A DNA stretch of 64,000 nucleotides, from positions 46,108 to 110,107 of the forward strand of contig JADHOC010000010.1 in the NCBI GenBank assembly GCA_016779205.1, written 5' to 3'. The translations under genes and the position numbers were made by a program. The notes under the pieces are model-generated. The model searched no databases. It saw only the letters and a program-made list of their open reading frames with translations, and had not been told where the DNA came from. Below are positions 9,021 through 18,290 of this stretch, piece after piece; position 1 is the stretch's first letter; every line of letters begins with the position of its first letter. Origin of the DNA: Planctomycetota bacterium. GTDB taxonomy: Bacteria; Planctomycetota; UBA1135; GCA-002686595.

Positions 9021-10954
9021 GACTTGGCTCCTCCGCTCCGGGCGGATCGGGCGCCGGCCCGGCCCATGCGCACGCTGAGCGTCAGGGCCGCGAGGATGGC
9101 GGGGATGAGGAAGATGTTGAGGAGCTTCAGGCGGGTCCCGAGGGCGTCGATCTCCGCTCGCAGCTCGCGCTTGACCTCGCGCAGCTTGCGCCGGGTCTCG
9201 ACCTGCTCGGCCCGGAACTCACGGATCTGCTCCTCCTGCTCCTCCGAGAGGATGAGGGCGCTGGAGGGGTCCTTGTCCCGCTGGAGCTGGTCCAGCCGGG
9301 CCTGGGTGTCGGCCAGCTTGGCCTCGAGCTCGACCTCCTCCGCGCGGTAGCGCTCCTGCGCCTCCAGCATGAGCGCCTCCTTGCGGGTGAAGGGCCGGCT
9401 GAACTCCGCGCGGCTCCGCAGGCTGATGAGGTCGCTGCTGCCGGACATGTTCTCGAGGGCGCTCACCAGCAGCGAGGCGTTGTCCACCTGGGGCTGCAGG
9501 CGGACGTTCCCGAAGATGTCCTGCATGGGCTGGGCCCAGACCGAGTCGTGGAGCATGTCCGCGTCGGCGAAGATCAGCGCGTTGAACGGCGCAGAGGACG
9601 CCGTGAGGTGCGGGTCATTGGCGTCCGCCTCTCCCTCAGGGGTCTCGGTCTCCTCGGCCGCGCCGGGCGCTCCATCGGGGAACGCGCTGCGCACGTTGCC
9701 GCTCACGCGCACTGCGATCGCGGTCTCGGGGGCGTTCTCGAGGAAGTTGTCCGCGACGATCTGCGGGTCGAGCGGCCCCATGAGCGACAGGGTGTCCACC
9801 GTGCCGCCCCCCGCTTCGGTGGTGGTGACCAGGGTCTCCACCTTCACGCCCTCGGGAGCGTCGTCCGCAGGGGAGAGCGCGCCCGGCAGGAAGAAGCGGA
9901 GCTTGTTCACCGGCGAGGTCAGGATGTCGTCGCCGTTGATGGTCTCGTCGGTGACCCCGAAGGCGAGGGGCATCTGCACCGGCTGGTTGGCGCGATCCCT
10001 GACGGTGAGGGCGCCGACGGAGTCGCCGACCACCCGGCTCGGGGTCAGCTCCACGCCCCAGGCGCGGAGCAGGTCGTCGATGCCGGAGTCGCTCGTGTTG
10101 TTGAGGGCGGCCATCGGGTCGCTCGACTGGCGCGCGGGGTCCAGGTAGCAGAAGGGGTCCACGAAGGCGACGACCTTGCCGCCGGCGAGGGCGAACTGGT
10201 CGATGGCGTAGCGGCCCTCGGAGGTCAGCCCCTTGGGGTGCACCAGCAGGAGGAGGTCGATCTCAGCGTCGAGCTCGGTGAGCGTCGTCGGGTCGAGGTC
10301 CACGATCTCGTAGCGGCGCTCGATGAGGTCCAGGATCGGCCAGGGCGGCAGCTGCTGGGGAGGCTGGCCGGGCTGGGCCGCGGGCTGGGAACCGCCGCGG
10401 AGGGGCAGGGAGGAGATGATCCCCACCAGGGGCAGCGAGGGGTTCTCGAGCCGATCGATCATCTCGGTCAGCTCGTACTCTAGGAAGCTCTCCCGGCGCG
10501 GATCGAGGACGGGCAGGACCTCCTCGTCGTCCACCGAGTTCGTCCCCACGATGCCCATGTAGAGCCGATCGCCCTCGGCGTTGGCGACGCGGCCCTGGAT
10601 GCCGTAGCCCACCGCGAGCTCCTCGGCCTCCGAGTAGGGCTCGGGGTCGATGATCTCGAGCCTGAGCTGGCCGCCGGAGAGGGCCACGTACTCCTCGAGC
10701 ATCTCGCGGACGCGCTCGGCGTAGCTGAGCAGCGGCGGCGCCTCGGTCGCCACGGACTTCGCGAAGAAGAACCGCAGGGTGATGGGCTCCTCGAGGCCCC
10801 CGAGGATGTTGCGGGTCCCCTCGGAGAGCGTGTAGAGACGCTGCTCGGTGAGGTCGGCGCGGACGCCGCGCAGCAGCGGGCTCGCCAGGAGGTTGAGGGC
10901 GAGGAAGAGGGCCGCCGCGAGCAGCAGGCCGAGGGTGGTGTTTCTGGGGTTCAT
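9017..10954 (-). CDS. GldG-like ABC transporter auxiliary protein
   Basis: 645 residues. One N-terminal membrane helix (about 8-26) is followed by a large periplasmic region with the features of the 'ABC-type uncharacterised transport' family: LYTLSEGTRNIL near 40, then LRLEIIDPEPYSE, and IDLLLLVHPKGL with a FVDPF strand near 270. A long charged coiled coil spans about 535-610, and a last membrane helix lies near 615-632 (LLNIFLIPAILAALTLSV). The family includes GldG of the gliding machinery, but most homologues are in non-gliding bacteria and their cargo is unknown. It sits between the permease (6 bases) and DUF4340 (4-base overlap), so it belongs to the same operon. Confidence 0.85.
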   Translation of the reverse strand: MNPRNTTLGLLLAAALFLALNLLASPLLRGVRADLTEQRLYTLSEGTRNILGGLEEPITLRFFFAKSVATEAPPLLSYAERVREMLEEYVALSGGQLRLEIIDPEPYSEAEELAVGYGIQGRVANAEGDRLYMGIVGTNSVDDEEVLPVLDPRRESFLEYELTEMIDRLENPSLPLVGIISSLPLRGGSQPAAQPGQPPQQLPPWPILDLIERRYEIVDLDPTTLTELDAEIDLLLLVHPKGLTSEGRYAIDQFALAGGKVVAFVDPFCYLDPARQSSDPMAALNNTSDSGIDDLLRAWGVELTPSRVVGDSVGALTVRDRANQPVQMPLAFGVTDETINGDDILTSPVNKLRFFLPGALSPADDAPEGVKVETLVTTTEAGGGTVDTLSLMGPLDPQIVADNFLENAPETAIAVRVSGNVRSAFPDGAPGAAEETETPEGEADANDPHLTASSAPFNALIFADADMLHDSVWAQPMQDIFGNVRLQPQVDNASLLVSALENMSGSSDLISLRSRAEFSRPFTRKEALMLEAQERYRAEEVELEAKLADTQARLDQLQRDKDPSSALILSEEQEEQIREFRAEQVETRRKLREVKRELRAEIDALGTRLKLLNIFLIPAILAALTLSVRMGRAGARSARSGGAKS

Positions 10955-10960
10955 CGTGCG

Positions 10961-11695
10961 TCAGTCCGCTTTCTTTTGGTCAACGATGACGGCGCTCCCG
11001 AAGAGGAAGAGCGCGATGACGGAGAGGAAGTAGAGGACGTCGCGGGCGTCGACGACGCCGCGGGTGATGGCGTCGAAGTGATCGAGGAAGGAGAGGTTCC
11101 TGATCGACGCGACGAACCACTCGGGCGCCCAGCCGCTGATGGCGTCGGTGACGGCGGGGAAGCCGGCGAGCACGAACAGCAGCGAGGCGGTGAAGGTCAG
11201 CACGAACGCGCTCACCTGGTTCTTGGTGAGGGCGGAGAGGGCGGAGCCCACCGCGAGGAAGCCGCCGGCCATGAGGAAGCTGCCCACGTAGCTCGCGAGG
11301 ATCACGCCGTTGTCCGGCTCGCCGAGGTAGTTGACGGTCAGCCAGTTGGTCGACGTGAGGACCAGGCCGAGGCCGGTGAAGGCCCAGGCGGCCAGGAACT
11401 TCCCGAGGACCGCGCCGCCGGTGGAGATCGGCAGGGTCATCAGGAACTCGATCGTGCCCGAGCGGCGCTCCTCGGCCCACAGGCGCATGGAGAGCGCCGG
11501 GATGAGGGCCAGGTACAGCCACGGATGGAAGGTGAAGAAGCCGCGCAGGTCGGCCTGCTCCATCTCGTAGTAGCCCCCGAGTTGCCAGGTGAAGACGCCG
11601 GCGAGGATCAGGAAGATCACGAGGAAGACGTAGGCCACCGGGGTCCCGAAGTACCCCGCCAGCTCACGTCGGAAGACGGTCATGGTTCCACGCAT
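10961..11695 (-). CDS. ABC-2 type permease (GldF-like)
   Basis: 244 residues with about six hydrophobic segments. The N-terminus TVFRRELAGYFGTPVAYVFLVIF is typical of ABC-2 permeases of the GldF/NosY type, and a RLWAEERRSGTIEFLMTLPIS motif near 70-90 is the coupling-helix region that contacts the ATPase. It is the membrane channel partner of the ATPase directly upstream, one base away, and of the GldG-like protein downstream. The exported substrate is unknown. Confidence 0.88.
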   Translation of the reverse strand: MRGTMTVFRRELAGYFGTPVAYVFLVIFLILAGVFTWQLGGYYEMEQADLRGFFTFHPWLYLALIPALSMRLWAEERRSGTIEFLMTLPISTGGAVLGKFLAAWAFTGLGLVLTSTNWLTVNYLGEPDNGVILASYVGSFLMAGGFLAVGSALSALTKNQVSAFVLTFTASLLFVLAGFPAVTDAISGWAPEWFVASIRNLSFLDHFDAITRGVVDARDVLYFLSVIALFLFGSAVIVDQKKAD

Positions 11696-11696
11696 G

Positions 11697-12647
11697 TCAG
11701 GCTCCTTGGGCGCTCTCGCCGGTGGTCACGGTGCGGAAGACGTCATCCATGTGCCCGCGGTCCACCGCGAGGCTGACGAGGTCCCACTCGGCGCCCGCCG
11801 CGACCCGCTGGACGTCCTCGAGCAGGGGGGCCTCCGAGGCCGGGAAGACCACGAAGCGGGTCTCCTCGGACACCTCGACCACCTCACCCACATGGGAGAC
11901 GGAGCCGAGCTCGCCGAGGGCGCGCTGGGCCTCGGTGGCGTGGACGCTCGCCACGGCCACCTCGATGGCGCCGGCGTAGCGCGACCTGCCGCGGAGCTCC
12001 GCCGGGGTCCCGTCGAACTTGATGCGGCCCTGGGCGACGATCATCGCGCGGGTGCATACGGCCTCCACCTCCTCGAGGATGTGGGTGGAGAGCACGATCA
12101 CCTTCCCGGCGGACATGGCCCGGATGAGCTCGCGGACCTCGTGCTTCTGGTTGGGGTCGAGCCCGTCGGTGGGCTCGTCGAGCACCAGCACGTCGGGGTC
12201 ATGCAGGATGGCCAGGGCCAGCCCGACTCGGCGCTTGAAGCCCTTGGAGAGGGTCTCGATGCGCTGGTCCATGACGGCCTCCAGGTGGACCAGCCGGCAG
12301 ACCTCGTCGATCCGCTGGGCGAGCCGGTCCGCGGCCATCCCCCGGGCCTGGCCCACGAACCGCATCATGGAGCGCGGGTTCATGTCCGGGTACAGCGGGG
12401 CCCCTTCGGGCAGGTATCCGATGCAGGCCTGGGCGCCCGCGGCGTCCGTGAGCACATCGTGGCCGCAGACGCTGATGGCTCCCGAGGTGGGGGTGAGGAA
12501 GCCCGTGACCATCTTCATGGTGGTGGACTTGCCGGCTCCGTTGGGCCCGAGGAAGCCGAGGACCTCGCCGGGTTGGACCCGGAAGGTGAGGTCATCGACT
12601 GCCGTGATGGGGCCGAACCTCTTGGTCAGGTTCTTGATCTCGATCAT
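11697..12647 (-). CDS. ABC transporter ATP-binding protein (GldA-like)
   Basis: 316 residues, first gene of a four-gene leftward operon. Walker A GPNGAGKST at 34-42, ABC signature LSKGF at 133-137, Walker B VLVLDEPT at 153-160, and the switch histidine in VLSTHILEEVE near 185. A C-terminal domain of about 80 residues after the nucleotide-binding domain is typical of the ABC-2 exporter class (DrrA/GldA). It powers the neighbouring permease. The 258 bases upstream separate it from a divergent PilZ-like gene and should hold both promoters; no clear -35/-10 pair could be picked. Confidence 0.92.
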   Translation of the reverse strand: MIEIKNLTKRFGPITAVDDLTFRVQPGEVLGFLGPNGAGKSTTMKMVTGFLTPTSGAISVCGHDVLTDAAGAQACIGYLPEGAPLYPDMNPRSMMRFVGQARGMAADRLAQRIDEVCRLVHLEAVMDQRIETLSKGFKRRVGLALAILHDPDVLVLDEPTDGLDPNQKHEVRELIRAMSAGKVIVLSTHILEEVEAVCTRAMIVAQGRIKFDGTPAELRGRSRYAGAIEVAVASVHATEAQRALGELGSVSHVGEVVEVSEETRFVVFPASEAPLLEDVQRVAAGAEWDLVSLAVDRGHMDDVFRTVTTGESAQGA

Positions 12648-12905
12648 GGCGCGAGAGGGGGTGCTCTGTCGCTATTGGAGGGGGGGCCTCTCGCGGACGG
12701 GAGGCCTGATGCGCGTCGCTACGCCCCCGGGCTGGAGGCGTTGGCGACGGGAGAGAATATTCAGAGAGGGGGGGCGGGCGCCACAGGGGTCTTGGTTCGG
12801 TGTCAGGGCCCGCCCGGAGCGGCTGGGAGGCCGCGGAGGGCAGGGGCGCCCCCGATCCGGGATCCCCCTTCAGGTGACGCGGCGCCCGGAGCCGATACCC
12901 AGTCC

Positions 12906-13592
12906 ATGAGAGCGCCCGACCGTGTATTGGTCTCGATCCCTTCGATCCCCGAGGCCGCCACCGGCGAGATCGAGTCGGTCAGGTCGGATCCCGCCGGGCT
13001 CCACCTCGTGGTGCGCTATCCCGCCTCCGACGCCCCCGTCCTGCCGGTGGGCCGCACCGGCGAGGTCCGGGTCCAGCACGGCGCTTCGGGCCAGGACCTC
13101 GTCCTCCTGGGCAAGGTCTCCCAGCGTGAGGACACCGATCAAGGGCGTCGCTACCACTTCCAGCTGGGCGCCAGGGCGCGCCAGGCCCTCGCCCCGATCT
13201 TCGAGCCCCGCCGCACGGATCGGGTCACCCTCGATGGGGAGGTGACCGTGACCCTCGAGGTCGGGGGCGGCCGTGGCCCCGTGGAGGGCACGGCCCTGGA
13301 CCTCTCCACCTGCGGGGGCTGCGTCGAGGTCCCCTGGGAGGCCGAGGCCGCGCTCCAGGGCCTCGAGCTCGTCGAGGTGACCCTCCGCGCCGAGGGACGG
13401 GCGGAGCCGCTGCGATTCGGTGCCCGCCTGAGGAGCCGACGCCTGGGCAAGGGGGTGATCCTCCTGGGCCTCGAGTTCGAGGCCCTCTCGGGCCTCCCCG
13501 GCGCCTCGCCGGAGGCGCAGCTGGAGGACTGGGTGAGGGCCTTCATCCAGGGGTCCAAGGGGCCCGCCGCCGACGCCCGCCGGAGCGCCTGA
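12906..13592 (+). CDS. PilZ-like domain protein
   Basis: 228 residues from the ATG at 12906. The reading frame stays open far upstream, but that part is antisense to the ABC ATPase gene. The central region carries a PilZ-like arrangement: an arginine cluster PRRTDR near 98-103, then about 30 residues later DLSTCGG (the D/NxSxxG motif), then LRSRRLGKGVILLGLEFEAL as the closing strands. PilZ domains bind cyclic di-GMP; here the RxxxR spacing is only approximate, so nucleotide binding is inference. The N-terminal 90 residues may be a second PilZ-type (YcgR N-like) beta domain. Confidence 0.6.
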   Translation: MRAPDRVLVSIPSIPEAATGEIESVRSDPAGLHLVVRYPASDAPVLPVGRTGEVRVQHGASGQDLVLLGKVSQREDTDQGRRYHFQLGARARQALAPIFEPRRTDRVTLDGEVTVTLEVGGGRGPVEGTALDLSTCGGCVEVPWEAEAALQGLELVEVTLRAEGRAEPLRFGARLRSRRLGKGVILLGLEFEALSGLPGASPEAQLEDWVRAFIQGSKGPAADARRSA

Positions 13593-13716
13593 CCCCCTCA
13601 GGGGCGCCAATCGAGCCTGCCCTTGCGCACTGGGGGTGGATCTTGGCACCTTCACGGCTGCGCATCCCGGCCCCGGTTGCGCGGACTTGGGGCCCGTCAA
13701 CCGCGCGGAGGGGGAG

Positions 13717-14727
13717 ATGTTTGGCCGATCCAAGAAGCGTGAGCTGAAAGCTGCGGAGACCCTGGCTGCCGAGGTCAAGGCGCAGCGAGAGGTGACGCAG
13801 GAACTCGTGGAGCGCTACGAACAGCGCACCAAGAAGACGGTGCAGGCCATCGAGGCCGCCAGCAAGGCCCGCGAGCAGCGCGACGAGTACCGCCGCGTCC
13901 TCGCCGCGGCCATCGCGAGCGAGCGCCGCCAGGAGCTCCACGTGACGGGCCTCGAGCGGGAGCTCAAGGAGGTCAAGGAGAGCGTGCTGGCCGAGGCCCG
14001 CGCCCGCGGCGCCGCCGAGTCGGCGAGCGAGAGCGCGCGGGCGAGGGTCGCCGAGCTCGAGGCGGAGCTGCGCGCGGCCGCGCTCCAGCTGGAGAAGGAG
14101 CGCGGAGACGCCGCCGACCGCGCCTGGGCCGAGCGCGAGGCCGCGCGGGCCGAGATGGTGCAGCTGGTGTCGAGGAGCCGTGATGACGCCCGGACGCTCA
14201 CGGCCGAGGTCAGGCGTGCACTGGGATGGATGGGCATGGGGGCCCGGGACGCGGACGGGCATCCGACCGATGACCCTGCCGTGCAGTCCGTCCTGCGCCA
14301 GCGTGGCAAGGTGCTCGCGGGCCTCGCCCTCGGGGCGGCGCTCGTCGGCGTCGGGCTCACGCCTGCGGCCCTGCTGGCGGCCATGGACGCGGAGCGGGCG
14401 GCGTACATCCAGCTGGCCTCGGGCGCGTCCCCCTGGCAGCTGATCCTCGGGGCGCTCGGGTGCTTCGGCGCCGCCGTCTTCCTCTATGGTCGCGCCATCC
14501 ATGACCTGCGATCGCCCGCTCCACGGGAGGACCTGGGAGCCCCGGCCGCGGCCGGGGAGCCGGCTGTTCCGGCGCCGGCGGCGTCGGAGGAGGAGCACCC
14601 TGCGCCCTCGAGCGTGGAGCCTGAAGCTGAGCCTGCGGCGGAGATTGCGGCCGAGCCCGCGGTTGAACCCGCGGCCGGGGGCGAAAGAGAGGAAGGCGAC
14701 GATGCGGAGCGCGACCGCCTCACCTGA
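13717..14727 (+). CDS. Coiled-coil membrane protein, unknown function
   Basis: 336 residues from the ATG at 13717, chosen over the upstream in-frame start at 13636 because a GGAGGGGGAG ribosome site precedes it and the protein then begins MFGRSKKRE. Residues 5-165 are highly charged and heptad-like, predicted as a long coiled coil. Two hydrophobic segments follow (about 205-230 and 245-270). The last 60 residues are Ala/Pro/Glu-rich and probably disordered. No catalytic motif is seen. It may be an envelope scaffold; this is only inference from architecture. Confidence 0.6.
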   Translation: MFGRSKKRELKAAETLAAEVKAQREVTQELVERYEQRTKKTVQAIEAASKAREQRDEYRRVLAAAIASERRQELHVTGLERELKEVKESVLAEARARGAAESASESARARVAELEAELRAAALQLEKERGDAADRAWAEREAARAEMVQLVSRSRDDARTLTAEVRRALGWMGMGARDADGHPTDDPAVQSVLRQRGKVLAGLALGAALVGVGLTPAALLAAMDAERAAYIQLASGASPWQLILGALGCFGAAVFLYGRAIHDLRSPAPREDLGAPAAAGEPAVPAPAASEEEHPAPSSVEPEAEPAAEIAAEPAVEPAAGGEREEGDDAERDRLT

Positions 14728-14794
14728 GCGGACCAAGGACGGCGGCGCCCGTCGACCGGTGACCACGGTTCACGACGTCGACTAGACTGGCGCC

Positions 14795-16576
14795 ATGCTG
14801 GTCACCCTCTCCGCGCTGATGCTCGCCCTGGTCCCCGGCCCTGCGCCCGTTCAGGTCCCTAGCGCCGAGGGGCAGCCTCAGATCACCAGGGCCACGGTGC
14901 CCGCGCCCAATGGCTCGCTGCTGCCCCTCGTCGAGTCCGTGCCGGACGGCGGGAGCCCAACCTGGCCCCAGACGGTGGCGGAGTCCAGCGGGTTCACCAG
15001 GAGCTCGACCACGGCGGAGGTGATCGCCTTCCTGGAGTCGCTCGACCCCCTCCCGCGCGGCGGCTGGCTCCAGCGCCGCGTCATCGGCCGGACCACCGAG
15101 GGGCGGGACCTGGTCGCGGTCACGGTGACCGCTCCGGGGTCGGCCGAGGAGGTGGCGGCGCGGCCCGCGGTCCTGGTGAACGCCAATATCCACGGCGGCG
15201 AGATCGAGGGCAAGGTGGCGGTCCAGCTCCTGCTCCGCGAGTTCGCCGTGGGGTACCACCGCCACCTGGCCGAGCGGCTCCGGCTGACCTTCGTGCCGGT
15301 CTACAACGCCGACGGCAACGACCGCATTGCGCGCACCAACCGGGTCACCCAGAACGGGCCCGACGGGGGCGTGGGGGAGCGGCCGAACGCCATGGGCCTC
15401 GACCTGAACCGGGACTTCGTCAAGGTCGAGTCCCCGGAGGCGAGGGCGCTGACCGGGCTCGTGAACGAGCTGCGGCCCATCGCGTTCATGGACCTGCACA
15501 CCACGAACGGCTCCTACCACGGCTACGACCTGACCTACTCGCCCAGCCTCTCGCCCAACGCGAACCCGGCGCTCGACGCCTACGTGCGAGGCGCGCTGCT
15601 CCCCGGGGTGCGCGAGCGCCTGCGCCTCGCGCGCTTCGAGGTCTTCGACTACGGCAACTTCGAGTACCCGCCCCGCAAGCGCGGGTCCCGTGGCAACCGC
15701 GGCGACCCCGTGGCCTGGTCCACCTACGACTCCCGGCCGCGCTTCGGGACGAACCTGATGGGGCTGCGGGACACCGTCTCGATCCTGTCGGAGGCCTACA
15801 GCTACCTGCCGTACCGCCGCCGGGTGGAGGCGACCTACGCCTTCACGCTCGCGAGCCTGCAGCGCATCGCGGACGGTCGGGGGGCCATTCAGGAGCTGAT
15901 CGACGCCTCGCGGGCGGCGCGGGTCGACGCGAACGGTGAGGTCACATGGATGCTCGGCGTGGACTGCGAGCTCGCGCCGGGGCGCGAGGCCCCGGTCCGC
16001 GTGAGCGAGATCGACACCGTCGAGGTCGACCTCGACCCGGAGAAGCGGGGGATGCAGGCGGGCACCCGCCGCGTCGCGCGGGGCCTCGAATCCGTGCGCG
16101 TGGTCGAGATGGAGGTCCGGGATCGCTTCCAACCGACCCGCATGGCGGAGGTCGGCCGGTGCTTCGTGCTCGCTGATCCTCCGCAAGACGTCCTCGACGC
16201 CCTTCGCGTTCACCTCGGAGAGGGGGGCGGCCTGCGCCTGCTCGCAGAGGACGTCGAGCTGGATCTGCGCCGCTTCACCGTGTCCTCGGCGGACCGCGCC
16301 ACTCGCCCGTTCCAGGGGCACCGCGAGGTCTCGGTGGAGGGCGAGTGGAGCAGTCGGGTGACGAAGGTCCCGGCGGGGGCGGTCCTGGTGCCGTGCACCC
16401 CGCTCACGGCCCACCTGCTCCACCCCGAGAGCGACGACTCCTTCACCACATGGAACTTCTTCGACCACGCCCTGTTCGAGGGCTCGCCCGAGGACGCCTG
16501 GTCCGGCGCTCCCCGTGAGGGCGTGCTCCACCCCGTGGCGATCAGCCGCGTCGCCATTGGTGAGCCCGGGCGCTGA
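14795..16576 (+). CDS. M14-family zinc carboxypeptidase, secreted
   Basis: 593 residues. A short N-terminal hydrophobic stretch (2-15) fits a signal peptide. Zinc ligands are visible as HGGE (His133, Glu136) and, about 100 residues later, His235 in DLHTTNGS. LDLNRDF near 202-208 carries the substrate-carboxylate arginine context. The general-base glutamate fits Glu333 in SILSEAYSYLPY. The layout matches peptidase M14 proteins with a C-terminal extension of about 200 residues that is beta-rich. Likely cleaves C-terminal residues or peptide cross-links of imported or wall-derived peptides in the periplasm; the specificity is unknown. Confidence 0.85.
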   Translation: MLVTLSALMLALVPGPAPVQVPSAEGQPQITRATVPAPNGSLLPLVESVPDGGSPTWPQTVAESSGFTRSSTTAEVIAFLESLDPLPRGGWLQRRVIGRTTEGRDLVAVTVTAPGSAEEVAARPAVLVNANIHGGEIEGKVAVQLLLREFAVGYHRHLAERLRLTFVPVYNADGNDRIARTNRVTQNGPDGGVGERPNAMGLDLNRDFVKVESPEARALTGLVNELRPIAFMDLHTTNGSYHGYDLTYSPSLSPNANPALDAYVRGALLPGVRERLRLARFEVFDYGNFEYPPRKRGSRGNRGDPVAWSTYDSRPRFGTNLMGLRDTVSILSEAYSYLPYRRRVEATYAFTLASLQRIADGRGAIQELIDASRAARVDANGEVTWMLGVDCELAPGREAPVRVSEIDTVEVDLDPEKRGMQAGTRRVARGLESVRVVEMEVRDRFQPTRMAEVGRCFVLADPPQDVLDALRVHLGEGGGLRLLAEDVELDLRRFTVSSADRATRPFQGHREVSVEGEWSSRVTKVPAGAVLVPCTPLTAHLLHPESDDSFTTWNFFDHALFEGSPEDAWSGAPREGVLHPVAISRVAIGEPGR

Positions 16577-16602
16577 CCCCGCGGCCGGGACAGGGTGGGG
16601 GG

Positions 16603-16679
16603 TGGCACGCCCGCCTGGATTCGAACCAGGGACCGTCCGCTTAGAAGGCGGGTGCTCTATCCAACTGAGCTACGGGCGC
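16603..16679 (-). tRNA. tRNA-Arg, anticodon TCT
   Basis: Cloverleaf on the minus strand: acceptor GCGCCCG pairs with CGGGCGT, D stem GCTC/GAGC, anticodon loop CTTCTAA giving TCT, and T arm with GGTTCGAATCC. The 27-43 pair is a C-A mismatch. Discriminator G and an encoded CCA at 16605-16603. The 5' end is three bases from the 3' end of tRNA-Pro, so the two are probably one transcript. Confidence 0.95.
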
Positions 16680-16682
16680 ATG

Positions 16683-16758
16683 TGGTCGGGGTGACTGGAC
16701 TCGAACCAGCGACTCATAGCACCCAAAGCTACGCCTCTACCAACTGAGGTACACCCCG
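16683..16758 (-). tRNA. tRNA-Pro, anticodon TGG
   Basis: Cloverleaf on the minus strand: acceptor CGGGGTG pairs with CACCCCG, starting with the C1 typical of tRNA-Pro; D stem CCTC/GAGG; anticodon loop TTTGGGT giving TGG; T arm with GGTTCGAGTCC. Discriminator A and encoded CCA at 16685-16683. Lies upstream of tRNA-Arg in the same direction. Confidence 0.95.
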
Positions 16759-16955
16759 ACGGACCCGGAGCGTAGCCCAATCTCGGCCGGGGGCCTAGGG
16801 AGCCGCGCGGCATCGGGGCGCCATCCCATGAGATGTCCCGGGTCCTCCTCCTGGTCCTGGGCAGGATCGCGTGGCCGCGCGGAAGTCGGGCGGATACCAT
16901 CTCTGCCGAGCGAAGCTCTCTCCGGCCCCCTCTTTCACATCTGCAGACGCGCCCC

Positions 16956-18290
16956 ATGTCCGATTCCACCCATTCGATGAAGGTCCTCGTGATCGGCTCC
17001 GGCGGCCGAGAGCACTCGCTCTGCTGGAAGATCGGCAAGTCGCCCATGGTCTCGGAGGTCATCTGCGCGCCGGGCAACGCCGGTATTGGTGACGTGGCGA
17101 GGATCGCCCCGGTGGCGGCGGACGACCTCGCGGGTCTCATGGCGCTGGCGGAGGCGGAGCGCCCCGGGCTCGTGGTGATCGGTCCCGAGGATCCCCTCGC
17201 CGCCGGGCTCGCCGATCGCATGCGCGACGCGGGCTTCCGCGTGTTCGGACCGGGTGCGGAGGGCGCGCAGCTCGAGGCCTCGAAGGCCTTCTCCAAGGAC
17301 CTCATCGAGCGGCACCGCATCCCCACCGCCACGGCCCGCAGCTTCGACCGTTCGGGTCAGGCCAAGGGCTACCTGGAGAGCTGCACCACCTGGCCGCAGG
17401 TGGTCAAGGCCGACGGGCTCGCGGCGGGCAAGGGCGTCTACATCTGCCATGACCTCGCCGAGGCGAAGGTCGCGGTGGACGGGATCATGGAGGAGGGGCG
17501 ACACGGAGAGGCCGGCGCGCAGATCCTCATCGAGGAGTTCCTCGTGGGCGAGGAGGCCAGCGTCTTCGCGATCACCGACGGCGACGCGGTGCTCGTGCTC
17601 GAGCCGGTCCAGGATCACAAGCAGGCCTTCGACGGGGACCAGGGGCCGAACACCGGTGGCATGGGCGTGTACTCGCCGGTCCCCGAGCTGAGCAAGCGCA
17701 TCTACAAGCAGATCGAGCAGCACGTGCTGCTGCCCTCGATCCACATGCTGCGCCGTGAGAAGATCCCGTTCCGTGGCGTGCTCTTCATCGGGCTCATGCT
17801 GACGGAAGGCGGGCCGCGGGTCATCGAGTACAACGTCCGCTTCGGGGATCCGGAGTGCCAGGCGCTCATGCGCCGGCTGAAGAGTGACATCGTGCCGATC
17901 CTCATCGCCACCGCCGACGGGACGCTCTCCGAGATCGAGAGCCCCGAGTGGGACGGGACCACTTGCGTGGGGGTAGTGGCCGCCGCGGAGGGCTACCCGG
18001 AGTCGCCCCGCAAGGGAGACGAGATCATGGGCCTCGAGGAGGCGGCCGCGGTCGAGGGCGTCGAGGTGTTCCACGCGGGCACCAAGCTTCACCGCAACCT
18101 CGACGGGGACGAGGAGGTGGTCACCAACGGTGGCCGCGTGCTGACCATCACCGCCATGGGGTCCACGGCGGACGTGGCCCGGGAGCGGGCCTACGAGGCG
18201 TACGGCAAGATCCGATACGACGGCAAGTTCTGCCGGACGGACATCGGCCGGCGCCGGGAGGCGCGCAAGGAGGCCACCTCGCGGGCGTGA
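16956..18290 (+). CDS. purD: Phosphoribosylamine-glycine ligase (GARS)
   Basis: Second step of de novo purine synthesis: joins glycine to phosphoribosylamine with ATP. Starts at the ATG at 16956 (444 residues); an ATG at 16977 gives 437 and begins exactly at the conserved MKVLVIGSGGREH. The ATP-grasp signatures KADGLAAGKGV, EEFLVGEEAS, DHKQAFDGDQGPNTGGMG and YNVRFGDPECQ are all present. Length and order fit monofunctional PurD. The stop overlaps the GTG start of a glycosyltransferase gene by four bases. purQ lies nearby on the other strand, but no other purine genes do. Confidence 0.97.
   Translation: MSDSTHSMKVLVIGSGGREHSLCWKIGKSPMVSEVICAPGNAGIGDVARIAPVAADDLAGLMALAEAERPGLVVIGPEDPLAAGLADRMRDAGFRVFGPGAEGAQLEASKAFSKDLIERHRIPTATARSFDRSGQAKGYLESCTTWPQVVKADGLAAGKGVYICHDLAEAKVAVDGIMEEGRHGEAGAQILIEEFLVGEEASVFAITDGDAVLVLEPVQDHKQAFDGDQGPNTGGMGVYSPVPELSKRIYKQIEQHVLLPSIHMLRREKIPFRGVLFIGLMLTEGGPRVIEYNVRFGDPECQALMRRLKSDIVPILIATADGTLSEIESPEWDGTTCVGVVAAAEGYPESPRKGDEIMGLEEAAAVEGVEVFHAGTKLHRNLDGDEEVVTNGGRVLTITAMGSTADVARERAYEAYGKIRYDGKFCRTDIGRRREARKEATSRA

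Noticed and set aside
16603-16616. TGGCACGCCCGC as a sigma-54 -24/-12 site
   Set aside because: It is the 3' end of tRNA-Arg including CCA, and the -12 element is missing.
16603-16758. tRNA pair as an integration (att) site
   Set aside because: No integrase, direct repeat of a tRNA 3' end or island-like composition is present nearby.
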